Shown in pieces: positions 12,689 to 23,633 of a DNA stretch of 64,000 nt (within the stretch, counting starts at the first letter, position 1; each line of letters opens with the position of its first letter). The position numbers and the translations under genes are program-made. Source of the stretch: Echinococcus granulosus (taxonomy: Eukaryota; Platyhelminthes; Cestoda; Cyclophyllidea; Taeniidae); NCBI RefSeq assembly GCF_000524195.1, contig NW_020170384.1, positions 1,674,517-1,738,516 of the forward strand, given 5' to 3'. The notes beneath the pieces were generated by a model, which was given only the letters and a program-made list of their open reading frames with translations, did not search any database and was not told the origin of the DNA.

Positions 12689-15600
12689 CTACATCGACTC
12701 AAACTGTTCAACACGACACATGGTGTTGCCCTTGCGAATGTTGCGCAGTGTCTTGTACTTGTCATTACCCTCCCGCACATTGTACTCATGACGACGATCA
12801 ATGTCGCGCATTTTCGACTGATCGCGTGTCGAGCTCAACTCCATTTTGAGGTTGGCCAGCTTCGTCTGGAGCGTCTCGTTCTTAGAGACGGCCGTCACCC
12901 TCGATTCCTCCGTCCGCCTCACATTTGGTATCACCTCAAGTTCCTTGGCTAAAGGGAAATAGAGTAAGCCCCATGGAAATCAAACCGAACCCACGGTAAA
13001 AAATGAGATCATCGGGGATGGCGCCTTATGTCATAGTGGAGAATCTTTAGAAGGGCGTGTACACACAAAGTTGCTTGGCAATGAGGTGTGTGTGATCGCA
13101 TAATGATTGCCGAATTAGCTAAATAACACACTAGCACACAACCCCACACACTCATTCACACATAGAGAGGGCGAGAGAGGTATATTCGACTGCATTATGT
13201 GACCTGTGGTTGCTGATGTTTGCGCACTGACAGATTATTCGACAACTCAGTGGTCTGGATAAGGACACGTTATGTGAATCCGAGTGAATGCAGAACAAAT
13301 GCCAATAGCAATGCTTGCACATAAAAGTAGCACTAATGAAGAATTCTCGAGAATAAGTAGCGATATAGGTGCTGCTACGAATGGGGAACAACCCGATCCA
13401 TAGAATCCGAGTTCTAAGTATTCGTTTTAGCAAAAAACAGGCTAGGATAAGAAACACAAACCATTTACCTTCACTTTCATCATCCTGCGAAGCAGCTGAA
13501 CGGAAGAAAAAAACGAGCAAGTGTTAAAAACAGGGGACAAAATTTCACTTCCAAAAATTCATTCCATGTCTCGATCTCCGCACACGAATACTTCAATGGC
13601 ACTAGACAGTGCATGACAAACGGCAAAATAAGCCCAGTACCATCACGCTACTTACCGTCACCACTGCCATTGACCTGGGACTTGTGCTTTGCATCGTGTT
13701 TCTCACGCATTCTGCGAAGCTCAGCTTCAGCCTGAGCCTTTTCAGCCTCCTTCTTGGCCATGGCGACCTTCTGAGCCTCAACTTCGCGCTGCACCTCGTC
13801 ACGCTGGGCCATCAGACGGTTGCGCTCTTCGGCTGATGCCGCAGTCTCCTACAAGAGAAAGTTCAGTAACATCCGCAAGGTAATACCGATTCATTGATGC
13901 AAGAAGCACCAACTCAGAACCGTCATCATACGTGTGTACACACGCACGATATGATTTCCAACTGACAGAAGGCATATCCGCTAGCCAAACACAAAAAGTG
14001 GAGGAGACAACGAAGCGGTTAGTCTACTCAACTCAGGATCTGGAAAGACCTCTAATCGATACCAAAAAAGAGCTTACGGGAACTTCTTCGACAGTTTTAT
14101 TTCTTTGAGCAAGACTCCATTATTCATTATTTCGATACAGCTCAATGCGTGAGCATCTTGACAAAACATATGCCCTTAGTAAAACGTTATTGCAACATTC
14201 ACTCAAAAAATATCGGTTTGAGTTGATATCAATCATGGGAAGACTAGGATTTCCAGTTGTAAGCTACAAATAGGCAAGATATGAAATTGAGCTAGTAGGA
14301 TTCTGAGAACTTTCTTCGGGTGGCAAGATTAGTAACCCAGAAGCGCTCCGCAAACAGCTGGCTGAGTTGTACAGGTAACAGCTAATGCAGGAAATCAGCA
14401 TGTTAGGGCACCAAAGGCATTAATAGATACCACGTTTACAAACCAACGATTGTCAAACCTAAATGAAGTAGAAATTCAGTAAACAAAGTGATACTTTCGC
14501 GGCAGAGCTCTGCTAAAATCTGGCTAAATCATTATAAAAATAGGCCCAGTAAGGCTCCCAATGGGATCACATCCAGTTCAATCAGTAATTCAATCCACAT
14601 TATTATCATGTGCCGAATTAGCTTGGTGTTCATTTGTTAGATGGGCTTCCAAGGTAAATCTGCGTACAGGGAGGGGTAGAAATTCACACCAATATTTTTA
14701 GTCAATCATCGCGTACGCACCTCCTTCAGCTTTCTGTTCATCTCCGCCAGTTTGTCTTGGCTCTTCTGAAGACTCTCACGCGCATGTCGCTCCTGCTGTA
14801 GCAGCATCTCCAGCTCTGCAATCTTACTTTCATAGGCAGACGCCTTATTCTTCATATCCGCTAAGTCAGACTCCTTTTCGACCATTTGAGCACGAAGCTC
14901 CCGCAGTTTCTGTTCATTCTCCATACGTTGCAATCGTTCCTCCTTCAGGCGTTGTCTTAATAAAAAACGCAACCACATTCACTTAGTCACTAAACACGTC
15001 ATCAAACATCGAATACGGCCCTGAGGAAGTAGAATTTAGGCAAGATACAAGAGAATACTGATGACTTACCTCTCAGCCTCCTTCAATTCACGTTCCTCCT
15101 TGGCCTGAATCTTCATCTGTTGCACCTCAATAGAGTCTGACTTTCTTCTACGCATGTAGAGCTCATGGTTGCCAGTACACAATGCCAAAATGCGCTTGTT
15201 AATCTTGGATTTTTCCACCAAGAAGAAAAATTCCTGCAGTGAAACGAAAGTTTAGGTAGAGCTTAGTGAAACTTAGTCAAACAAGCATCTGGAAAAAAAC
15301 CTTTGCGGACTTGTCTGCCGGTTTGATGATGAACTTCTTGTCGTGAAAAGAGAGATTTCGAATTTCCGACCAGGGGAAACCAATTTTAGGGTCCAATCTG
15401 AGGTAAAAGGAGAAATAAAACTTAGTCCTCACAGATGAGTAATTGAGATGAGATCGTAAGGTAAACTTACAAATTACCAGGTTCGTAGATGCTCAAACCG
15501 AGAGCATCAACACCAAGAACGAGAGATGTTCCCTTCTTATTCTTGATGTTAAAGGTCTCCACACCATACATCTCCAGATCCTGTGCAATTTGTAGATACT

Positions 15601-16405
15601 GAACCATTGCATCTTCGCGAGACATGTCATGGTGGTCCTTGTAGTATGCTATGATCCGCTCGTACCATTGCTCGTCGGTTTGATCGTACTGTTCCCTACA
15701 TGCAAAAAAGTCTTCTGAGGAAATGCAGAAGTGGATGCATCCAAAAAAAGGCGGCAAGAGCGCCTAACATCAAGAATCGAATTTTAAATGAAAACAATGT
15801 AGAAGACCTACTTGCCGGTAATCAGTCGATCGATCGGCAAACTCTTAGGGCACGACTGTGGGTCGTACGGACCATACTTGGCAACACAGGCATACGACGC
15901 CAGCAGGACAGCAGTGTCAGTTGGGCAGTAGATTTTGCCAGACATTATGTCGCTCTTGACCTGATAGATAATAAAGTATACCAAATTAGGAATTCACCAA
16001 AAAATAAATCTAAAAAGAATTAATCAATACGGAGTACCTGAAGGTAGAAATGAGTGATTGTGCAAGTTTGAATGAGTTCCTCCTCGACATTCTCGGGGTA
16101 GAATTTGACCATGAACTTGAAGTCGTATTCAGAACCAGGTGCAAAATCGTTACTCGAAATTTTCTTATCCAATCTTAGAAAGGTTGGATTGCCGTCTTTG
16201 TCGATGTACTGGATTCCGAAGTACCAGACTTCACGAAGACCTATGGTGCGGACCACTTGATCGAAGAGATCTTGGCCCAAAGAGCCCTTCTGCATCTCAA
16301 ACTCTAACTGTGACTCAGCTGTAGTCACCCTGACCTTATTCTAACAGAAAGACATTACATCATATGCCAAGCACCTACCGTCTTATTCTTACTCCTCTTC
16401 AACAT
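12689..16405 (-). CDS. EM10: Ezrin/radixin/moesin (ERM) protein, tapeworm EM10/EG10 type
   Basis: ERM proteins link cortical actin to membrane proteins and PIP2. Ten exons, in transcript order: 16379-16405, 16038-16340, 15812-15960, 15471-15695, 15301-15397, 15070-15233, 14721-14955, 13656-13848, 13469-13495 and 12689-12948. They total 1680 nt, or 559 residues plus TAG, and every phase agrees. The protein starts [14 protein letters not shown] domain spans about residues 10-305, with [54 protein letters not shown] and [19 protein letters not shown] charged, Glu/Lys/Arg-rich helix follows (about 305-465), then the C-terminal ERM domain with DKYKTLR and the ending FESM. Thr540 matches the regulatory phosphothreonine of moesin (Thr558). 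There is no polyproline stretch, so it is closer to moesin than to ezrin. From memory, Echinococcus EM10 is 559 residues long and is the source of the Em18 diagnostic antigen. Family assignment is near certain; the genus is inferred. Confidence 0.97.
13469..13495 (-). CDS. EM10: 27-nt acidic microexon of the ERM gene
   Basis: This nine-codon exon encodes most of ASQDDESE, flanked by phase-1 introns on both sides (acceptor ccgttcag, donor gtaaat). Because its length is a multiple of three, skipping it would keep the frame. It sits just before the C-terminal actin-binding domain, where other ERM proteins have variable acidic linkers. Confidence 0.85.
16379..16405 (-). CDS. EM10: First coding exon of the ERM gene
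   Basis: Nine codons, MLKRSKNKT, end at a gtaggt donor, and the next exon begins NKVRVTT, the usual start of the FERM fold. An AG acceptor (ttatattctag) lies only nine bases before the ATG on the minus strand. This points to an upstream non-coding exon or to spliced-leader trans-splicing. Confidence 0.85.
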
Positions 16406-17680
16406 GGTTTTAGTCTAGAATATAAGATGTACGCGGTGAGAATACTGCCAACGCAGGAGTAGCCTAGAAATAGAAATATCCAAACCAAAACTAAGGCTAC
16501 TTTAACCAACCCCAAAGCTAGTAATAACCTGAATTCGTTGAGAACCAGGAAATAATTTAGAATAAGCATAAAGGTAGTGGATCTGGACACACTTATATAA
16601 TGTGGGACAGCTATACTAGATAAATACGCAAAGCAAAACCATCCCACAAAAGTCCTCAAACAAGGAGGCTACTGTTCACGAGGAGTGAAAAACTCAGACC
16701 AGGCAATAGCACAGGTAAGTTGTGCGGAATACTGCAACAAGTGAGAAGGCAGAGCAGTAAAACGAGAAGGTATGTAGAAAATGAAATGGCTAGAGGGGTC
16801 TACGAATGTGTAGATTATGCGGAGCATCATCTAATATGTGATGGTAAACATAAAGCACCAACGCACAAACTATAATCAACGGGAGCCCAACCACGGGCAA
16901 GCAACGCACCACAGGCGAGAGAGGGCTTTCAAAGGTACCCCAGAAACAAGTTTAATTTAGTGGAGGGTTAGTTTAAACAAAGACCAGTACGATGTATAAC
17001 TATTAATATTTTAGGTACTTATTTTAAATATGTATAACTATGTTATCTCCAAAACAAAAGACATTTACTAAAAAAATAAATAACAAGTGTTGTTTCTCTC
17101 ACTGCGACTTACCAATAAATTTCCTAGAAAAGAACACAAAACAAGTAAACAAAAAGCTTGCATACCATAAATTTTATGAAAACCAATGCGTATGTGCACA
17201 CTATGCTTTAATAGACCTTATCATCTTCCATGATCATCAAAGGCTCTGAGAGATTGCCAGATACATTGAAGTAGGCAAGCAGTTCCATGTTACCTTAATG
17301 GCTTTTAAATAAGAAACACACTAATTTTTCACTTATATGAAAATGTAGGGTTCTAATATTCAAAGTAAGAGAATCTCCATTTTTGTCCTTTAAAGATTTC
17401 TGGCATATGGCGTTTAAAAGCACTAATACGTTTAAATTAATGTCTGTTTATATGTTTGATACCTCCTTATAGACAACTTGGTTTCCAGTTATATTGAAAA
17501 CCTCACTTGTGACTCAAAGGTTAGCAAAACGAAATGAAGTCGATCCAAATTCGCTTTAGTTGTACTATGGAGTACCAATGGTTTTTTGTGCTTTAAATGG
17601 TCAGTATTGTTTGCGTGCCTCTCAAGACTTGGTGCGGTTTTTAATTTGGTCTTGATAATCTGTGTCCGGTTTTTTGTGAA
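16406..17680. promoter_or_regulatory. Shared head-to-head promoter region of ERM and WBP11
   Basis: The start codons of the divergent ERM and WBP11 genes are 1.28 kb apart. The spacer becomes strongly AT-rich between about 16980 and 17480. No protein-coding frame in it is convincing. It should contain both promoters and any 5' UTR exons. I cannot point to a TATA box or initiator with confidence. Confidence 0.6.
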
Positions 17681-20600
17681 ATGGGGCGTAGATCAATTAA
17701 CACAACTAAAAGTGGGAAGTATATGAATCCCACTGATCAAGCTAGGAAAGAGGCCCGCAAGAGAGAGCTTAAGAAAAATAAAAAGCAGAGAATTGCTGTT
17801 CGCCATGCTGTTCTCAAGTCAAAAGATCCTTTACAATTGCTTGAAGAAGCATCAATGTATGATAAGCAAGGTATTGCTCATTATTTTTACCTCACATATG
17901 CCTAGAGTACGACCCAAATGTCCAGTCATCTCTGAACGAACGTGTATTACAGGGGAAACGCAAACGTCTTCTTGAAACTTTTGATAACCTCGTTACTTTG
18001 TATGTACGTCTGTTCTCTTTTCAAATTTTCCCACCAGAAAAAAGAGGATCCTGAGTACGCTAAAGATTTGCTTCGGGCTAGGAAGGATTATGACAAGCGT
18101 AGACATGACATGATGCTTTACTATGGTATACGTCCGCTTTATTTCACTAGCTTTTTGTTTAGAACAGGTCAAACTCGCTGAGAGAACAAAAGCAAGTGAC
18201 ATACCTCTTCCAGACCTTCCACCATCGCAACTCGGTTTGCCTCCCTCGGAAATACCAATGCCTATGGGGATATCTATGTCATTCACGAAGGGGATACTAA
18301 AGAAGCCACTCTGGTTAGACTACTATGAATCAGTCCACTTCTGGGCTTTGGATGTATATTAGGTTATACCTTTCCTAAACCCACATTTGTTCACGTATCA
18401 CGAACTTTACTGTTCCGTGTACAGCCCTCGCAATTGCCCATTTTGCTACACTTTTTGTCAGTATACCTGGACCCCCACCGGGAGCAGTTCCGATTGGGCG
18501 AAAACCCCCCGGACCACCATCCCTTCCCATTCCTGATTTGACTGACAGCGAGTCGGAAGATACCGACATTAGACCTGATCCTACAAAGCAGCGAAGGATT
18601 CGATTTGTCGAGGTTGATTTACCTTTTATGTGCTCGTTCATTCTCACAATCGATGAAATTTTTGTGCGTTTTGACATCAGTGGCGACTGCACTTTTCTCT
18701 TTTTGGATCCCTTATTTTTTCTCTATGATTCTTTTCGGACCTTTATTCCAAAAAGCCCTTTTATTATCAATTGTTACTCCATCGATCTTTTCAAGATTTG
18801 TCAATACTTATTGGCCTTTTATTGTTTAGTGTCGGTTCAACTTTGATTGGTTACATAAAATGAAACACGAAATTGATATAATGATTTACTCCTCAATACA
18901 TTTTTAGAATGATGTTCAAGCTTCGGGATTTTTGCCTGGTGAGTTTCTTGTTTGGCATCGCAATTCATATTATCATGCTTAATGGTCAAATTCTACATTT
19001 TTGATTAATTTGTTTTCACTCCATGCACTGTTTCGTAAATGGATTTATGGAAGCAAACGTCAGTACGACACATGCTTATTTATTCTTTTGCATTAAACTG
19101 ATGTATTAGGTCTATTTGCCTTGTAAGCAAGATGAATTTGAATGTGTGTACTCATTATAAATGCGTAAACTTTGTTGTTAATTTTATAAAAATGCGCTCT
19201 TGATTAGCTGTACTTTATAGTAGACCTGTTCATTGAGGATACGAAAGCCTTCTGCTGGCAATTCGATGAGAATGTGCGCAGTGGGCCTGGTGTCTAACAT
19301 ATAAGCTTTGCGCCTCTTTTCAAGTTAGCTTGATCAGCAACACTCACTATGTTGAATAGGCTTCTTTTCTTGCTTGTAGGTCTTCCGACGTCGCAAATAC
19401 CGCTGCCTCCAGTGGGTGCGGGTGTACCCGGTTTTCCGGGTGTTGTAGCGCCCGGCTATGCCTCTGCTACAGGTTTGCGCATAAATATGCACAATTGTGA
19501 GTTCATAATATCGTCCAACTTAGCAGCCTATGATTACTTGGTGTCTCAGTGTGAGCTAGGGTCTAACTATGGCTTTTCGAACAATTGTGATTGAATGGTT
19601 ACATATTTACCTTTCCAGTGAGAACCACGGTTCGATATACTTCACTTCCTTACTCTAAGGGGCATTGAGGGAGAAAGGGGCATCTGAATGCTATTGCTCA
19701 TACGAGGTTTGCAATTCTGATCCCATTGTGGTGGATCGTGGTTCTGAAGAAATAGTTTAATTCTTACAAGTCACTATCGTTTCGTCGCGGTTCTCCTTTG
19801 TTCAGCAGAAGTAAGCGCGGTTGTACTAAATTCCTTTTGGTGCACTCGTTCGCTCAATTTGCCCGATTGAAATAATCCACTTTCCTTCAAACGGTTTAAC
19901 ATAGTCTTAGTTATGAATAGAATCGATGGATAGAGCGGAATGGCTTGTGATCATTAGTCAAACTGTTGCTGTTAAAACTGTCGAAGGGTGCTTTCAAAAG
20001 AAGATTCTCAAAATTTGAATATATCTCATCGTAATGCGAAAACCCTCGAGTACCTGAGGCGAAATATCAGAGCGGTTCGAACATCTTATGCACATTAATC
20101 TGTTTTTCCACAAGTTCTGGCGTGGTGATGCGGTTGATGAGCAAAAAGAAGTGATTCCTCATATCGCCTACATGCTCCAAATTGCAGGGTCTTGGACTAG
20201 TAACGTTGCGAAAACCTCCACAAATCACAAGACTGCCAGATTCAAACTGATAAATATCGAGTCCGCTTCAGCTTCACTTTTGTAATACGGGCGGTGTGGT
20301 CCGTGGCCAAAGAAGGGAAGAGTCATTTTATCTTCTTACGTTTTAAATTGTAGGCCATCTCTATTCTGATGCTGCAAAAGACTCGTATGACTGTTGGCTC
20401 AATTTTCCATCACAACTTCATTCAAAATAATCAATTAGTTAACACTATAAACCCAGTGTTCCCTCAATTAGATACTGTGAATTAATTAAGAATGGTTTTT
20501 TAGTTAAACGTAAGGTTTCGTGAGCTATTCTCGTGAGGTAGAAACTGCATCGCTAGCATTTGCCTATGGGGTTCCTTTCAAATTGTTGCATCCTCGGTAC

Positions 20601-21126
20601 TTGAATACCCTAAATGTTCTTGAATGGTATTTTGTCTCGTTCGTTCAGCGAGTGGTGCCGTGCTGTCGGCACCGCCGGCGATGAATCCCTTGCCACTACA
20701 TCATCTGGAGTCGGTTGCGGGCGATGCGGGTGTCGGTGGCAGCAGTGGAACGACGATCGAGGCGAAGCCGCAGCTAAAGAATTTGATTGGCGACGCGACG
20801 CGCTTTGTGCCCACCTCACTGAAGGTGCGTCGTACGGTGAAAGACGCTCGGGGTCGACTCATTCAAGTCGGTGGTGGCATAAACTCCACCGGAATTCGAT
20901 TGGGGAGTAGTTTGTCTGCTTCTCGTAAGCCGTTTTTCCTATGCATTATTTTGCGTTGAAATTAGGCGGTAGAATGCCTAATAAGTGTTTGCTTTCAGAG
21001 CGGCTGGGAAGTGTTCCTGGAGGGTCGCTCGGTGTGCCTGTATCAACGGTGTCCTCGAAGGCCAACGCTACGAATAAGGATGCAGCGTACGAGGAGTTTA
21101 TGCGCGAAATGGAAGGACTATTATAA
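17681..21126 (+). CDS. WBP11: WW domain-binding protein 11 (WBP11) homologue
   Basis: WBP11 is a nuclear protein that binds WW-domain partners such as PQBP1 and takes part in pre-mRNA splicing. Nine exons join in frame: 17681-17870, 17906-18003, 18038-18125, 18163-18313, 18462-18612, 18908-18938, 19380-19472, 20649-20924 and 20999-21126. They give 401 residues. The N-terminus GRRSINTTKSGKYMNPTDQA followed by RKEARKRELKKNKKQR is the family signature. IPLPDLPP and a proline-rich PGPPPGAVPIGRKPPGPP segment (about 178-195) are WW-binding motifs, followed by an acidic DSESEDTD stretch. RFVPTSLKVRR (319-329) and the C-terminus YEEFMREMEGLL (390-401) are also family hallmarks. The protein is much shorter than the human one (about 640 residues) because the central proline-rich and acidic regions are reduced. 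Four of the first introns are only about 35-150 nt. The start is fixed by the conserved N-terminus. Confidence 0.95.
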
Positions 21127-23528
21127 TTTATATACAGTTATTATTTGTGTAAATAAGCAAATGTGTTTGAGAAATCCAGTGCCTCGCCCAAGAAGTACCC
21201 CTTGTTGGGACACTGTAAGCGGGTCGGTGTCTAGCCTTTCACGGTTTCGGACTGCCTTCGACACGGTGCCCGAGGATACCAGTGGTGCATACGTTGAATG
21301 GTCTAGGTCGCAAAGTAGGGGCTGCGCGGTATTTTTGCAACGGTATCACTCAGGGCTACCGTGCGATCGAGGAAGCAAAGCCAGCGGTTTTGTAATGACA
21401 AGGTGCCATGTGGTTCATTGGAATATCAATGTGGAACAGGGTGGTTTGTAAAGCAATTGCGGGGCCGAAGTCACATATGTATAGCGTTCTGAGACTTCCC
21501 TGAGGACAAAAGAAAATACTCGGGCAGAATACGTCTATTCGGCACAAAGGAGGTATTTGGCTGCTGGTAGGTCCTGAGGTCAGCCAACCTGGCTTAGTGC
21601 AAAGGCCAAGTCGAAAGTGGCTCCTCACCAAGGAAGAGAGATAAACAACCGTCGTATTACACATGTGTAGGGGAGCATAGGAAGGTATGTCAAATGAAGG
21701 TATTGGTTACATTAAGTAGAATTAGACTGTGAACACTGAGTTAAAATCTAACAATCAAGAACAGAACTTTTTAGCAACAGGTCTATGTGTTTGGATAAGT
21801 TGAAAACATGTGGTTCCCACATCAACTCCAATACTTACGTCACCAGACATAAAGTATCACTTGTCGTTAACAGACGATGTTACAATAAAATATTACACAT
21901 ATACTAGTGATGGCTGGCAATTCCTTTTGCTCCACCCAATCGTTCTACTTGTTCAATTATTATTTTTAAAGTGACCTTATAACCACCCGGCAGATACGAG
22001 TTGGGTACCCCTTAACGCTACGTCGTCATTTGGACCCAAAATTGCCGTACGTCTAAAACCTGCTTACTCACTTCCTTTTTTGTGTATTTTTTGCAGGTAA
22101 TTTTTGGAGACAAACGTTTATGGGTTTCTGCGCTCCAAGTCTTTTTAACAACAACTAGCCATTCGTTAAAATCTCTTTGTATTTAGCATAAATTATTTTT
22201 TCAGTGCTTAATAACAAGTTTGGTGCAAGCAAGTGTTGCTTAAACACTAAATATGCGTCGCACATAATTTTGCAGCCTTATTTTGATATGTGTAAAAAAA
22301 TAATGGCATTGGAATTGATTCGGATAAAACATGCACTTTTTAGCAGTCTTAAATCGCGAGCCCAGTGATTAAAAAGTAAATACTATGCTTTTCAATGCTT
22401 AAACAGATTTTAACGTTTTTTAATTCACTTTGTCTTCAACGTAAAAGTCACTCAGATATGGTATTCTCTATTATTTGAGCCAATTAAGCTATATAATTTT
22501 GATTCATTTTAGTGCTTTTTTGTTGAAGCAATTGTTGATAAGGCTACTTAAAAACACCTGTTTTGATTATAAAATACTATGGGGCGCACAACACTATTTT
22601 GCCAAAATTTGTGAGAATACCAGTTTGAAGTTGGTTCAACAAGCGGTTAATATTTTATAGCGATTGGACCTGATTCACATTTATTTGCACTTCTTGCACT
22701 AATTTCAAACTAACGCCTCCTTAATTTTGGTTCATTTGCTTGTAGTTCATTATAAGCTTGCTACTTATAATTGCATTTGCTTCCTTCAAATTACCCGGTA
22801 AAATTCTGCAAAGCATAATCTTTGACATCAACGGCATTACAAAGTTCGAAATTAAGCTATCATTAACTATGAAAAATGCGAACAAATAAGACTACGGTCT
22901 GTTTACCTTGCTAGGAGTGGGTGCGGAAAGTAATGCTAATTACCCTTAGATTCAGGGTGCAAATTTTTAGTGTTCTCCCAATAAACTTGCAATGCAAAAG
23001 TAAGGCCGTGAAATGGTCTTACAAAAGACATTTATTAATCCAGGAATAGTAGGCCTTTCCTAGGATAAAATTAACTGAGTGTACCCGGAAGGTTTATAGA
23101 TAAATCTCTTAATCTAGTGTAATAGTTTTTGAGATGCTCGCTAAAAAGTTTTTTAATGTATAACGTAAGTCGCCACCTTTAGAGGTTTGGTACAAATTAT
23201 TTTTGTAATTTTAAACTGAGTTTTTTAATGCTGTTTAATGAGGGAGTAGAAATCACTCCAATTCGGTGAGCATTTAAATCATAAAGGATTTTGAAGGATG
23301 TAGAAGTTCAGTGCAACAATCTGTGGGGTGAAATATCCAACTATGTTAAAAAGAATATAAAGTTCTAACATTTGATCGCGAAAGCATAGAAGAAACTTGT
23401 CCAATCTGATGTATAAACTGCTTTAACATATTTGCATGCAAGTTAGAATGAACTTGCTAATCATTTAATACACTTACTGTCCCACAGCTGATTACACGTA
23501 GATCATTGCGAAAAGAACAGAGGCGACT
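21127..23528. other. Intergenic region between WBP11 and the ankyrin gene
   Basis: The WBP11 3' UTR begins here. From about 21180 to 21660 the sequence is unusually GC-rich and open on both strands (about 100 codons each), with no recognisable family. The rest, to about 23450, is very AT-rich. An AATAAA occurs at 21884-21889, about 760 bases after the WBP11 stop. The right end has an acceptor-like cttactgtcccacag at 23487, 41 bases before the next start codon. Confidence 0.5.
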
Positions 23529-23633
23529 ATGAACGAGGCAATTCGCTGGCAGCTGATCAACGCAACTCTTAACGGTGACGGTCAACGCCTGCGTTCTCTC
23601 CTCTCCAAGCGAATTCGTATCGACCTCGGTCAG
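23529..23633 (+). CDS. ANKRD6: First coding exon of the ankyrin gene
   Basis: It encodes MNEAIRWQLINATLNGDGQR and the start of the first ankyrin repeat, 35 codons, ending CAG|gtaagc. The ATG is the first in frame after an AG acceptor at 23487. The next exon (TCA TGC CAA.., SCQLFHLAAACGSTDNLKAL) continues the repeat in phase 0. Confidence 0.75.

Noticed and set aside
12463..12801. 112-codon minus-strand frame overlapping the ERM terminal exon
   Set aside because: It is a different frame from the confirmed ERM C-terminal domain ending FESM.
18415..18461. Alternative WBP11 acceptor at tgtacag, upstream of 18462
   Set aside because: It would put the PGPPPG exon out of frame with the previous donor. 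The acceptor tttttgtcag gives the correct phase and removes the stray hydrophobic stretch.
20070..20090. GGTTCGAA sequence resembling a tRNA T-loop
   Set aside because: The flanks do not fold into acceptor, D and anticodon arms, so it is not a tRNA.
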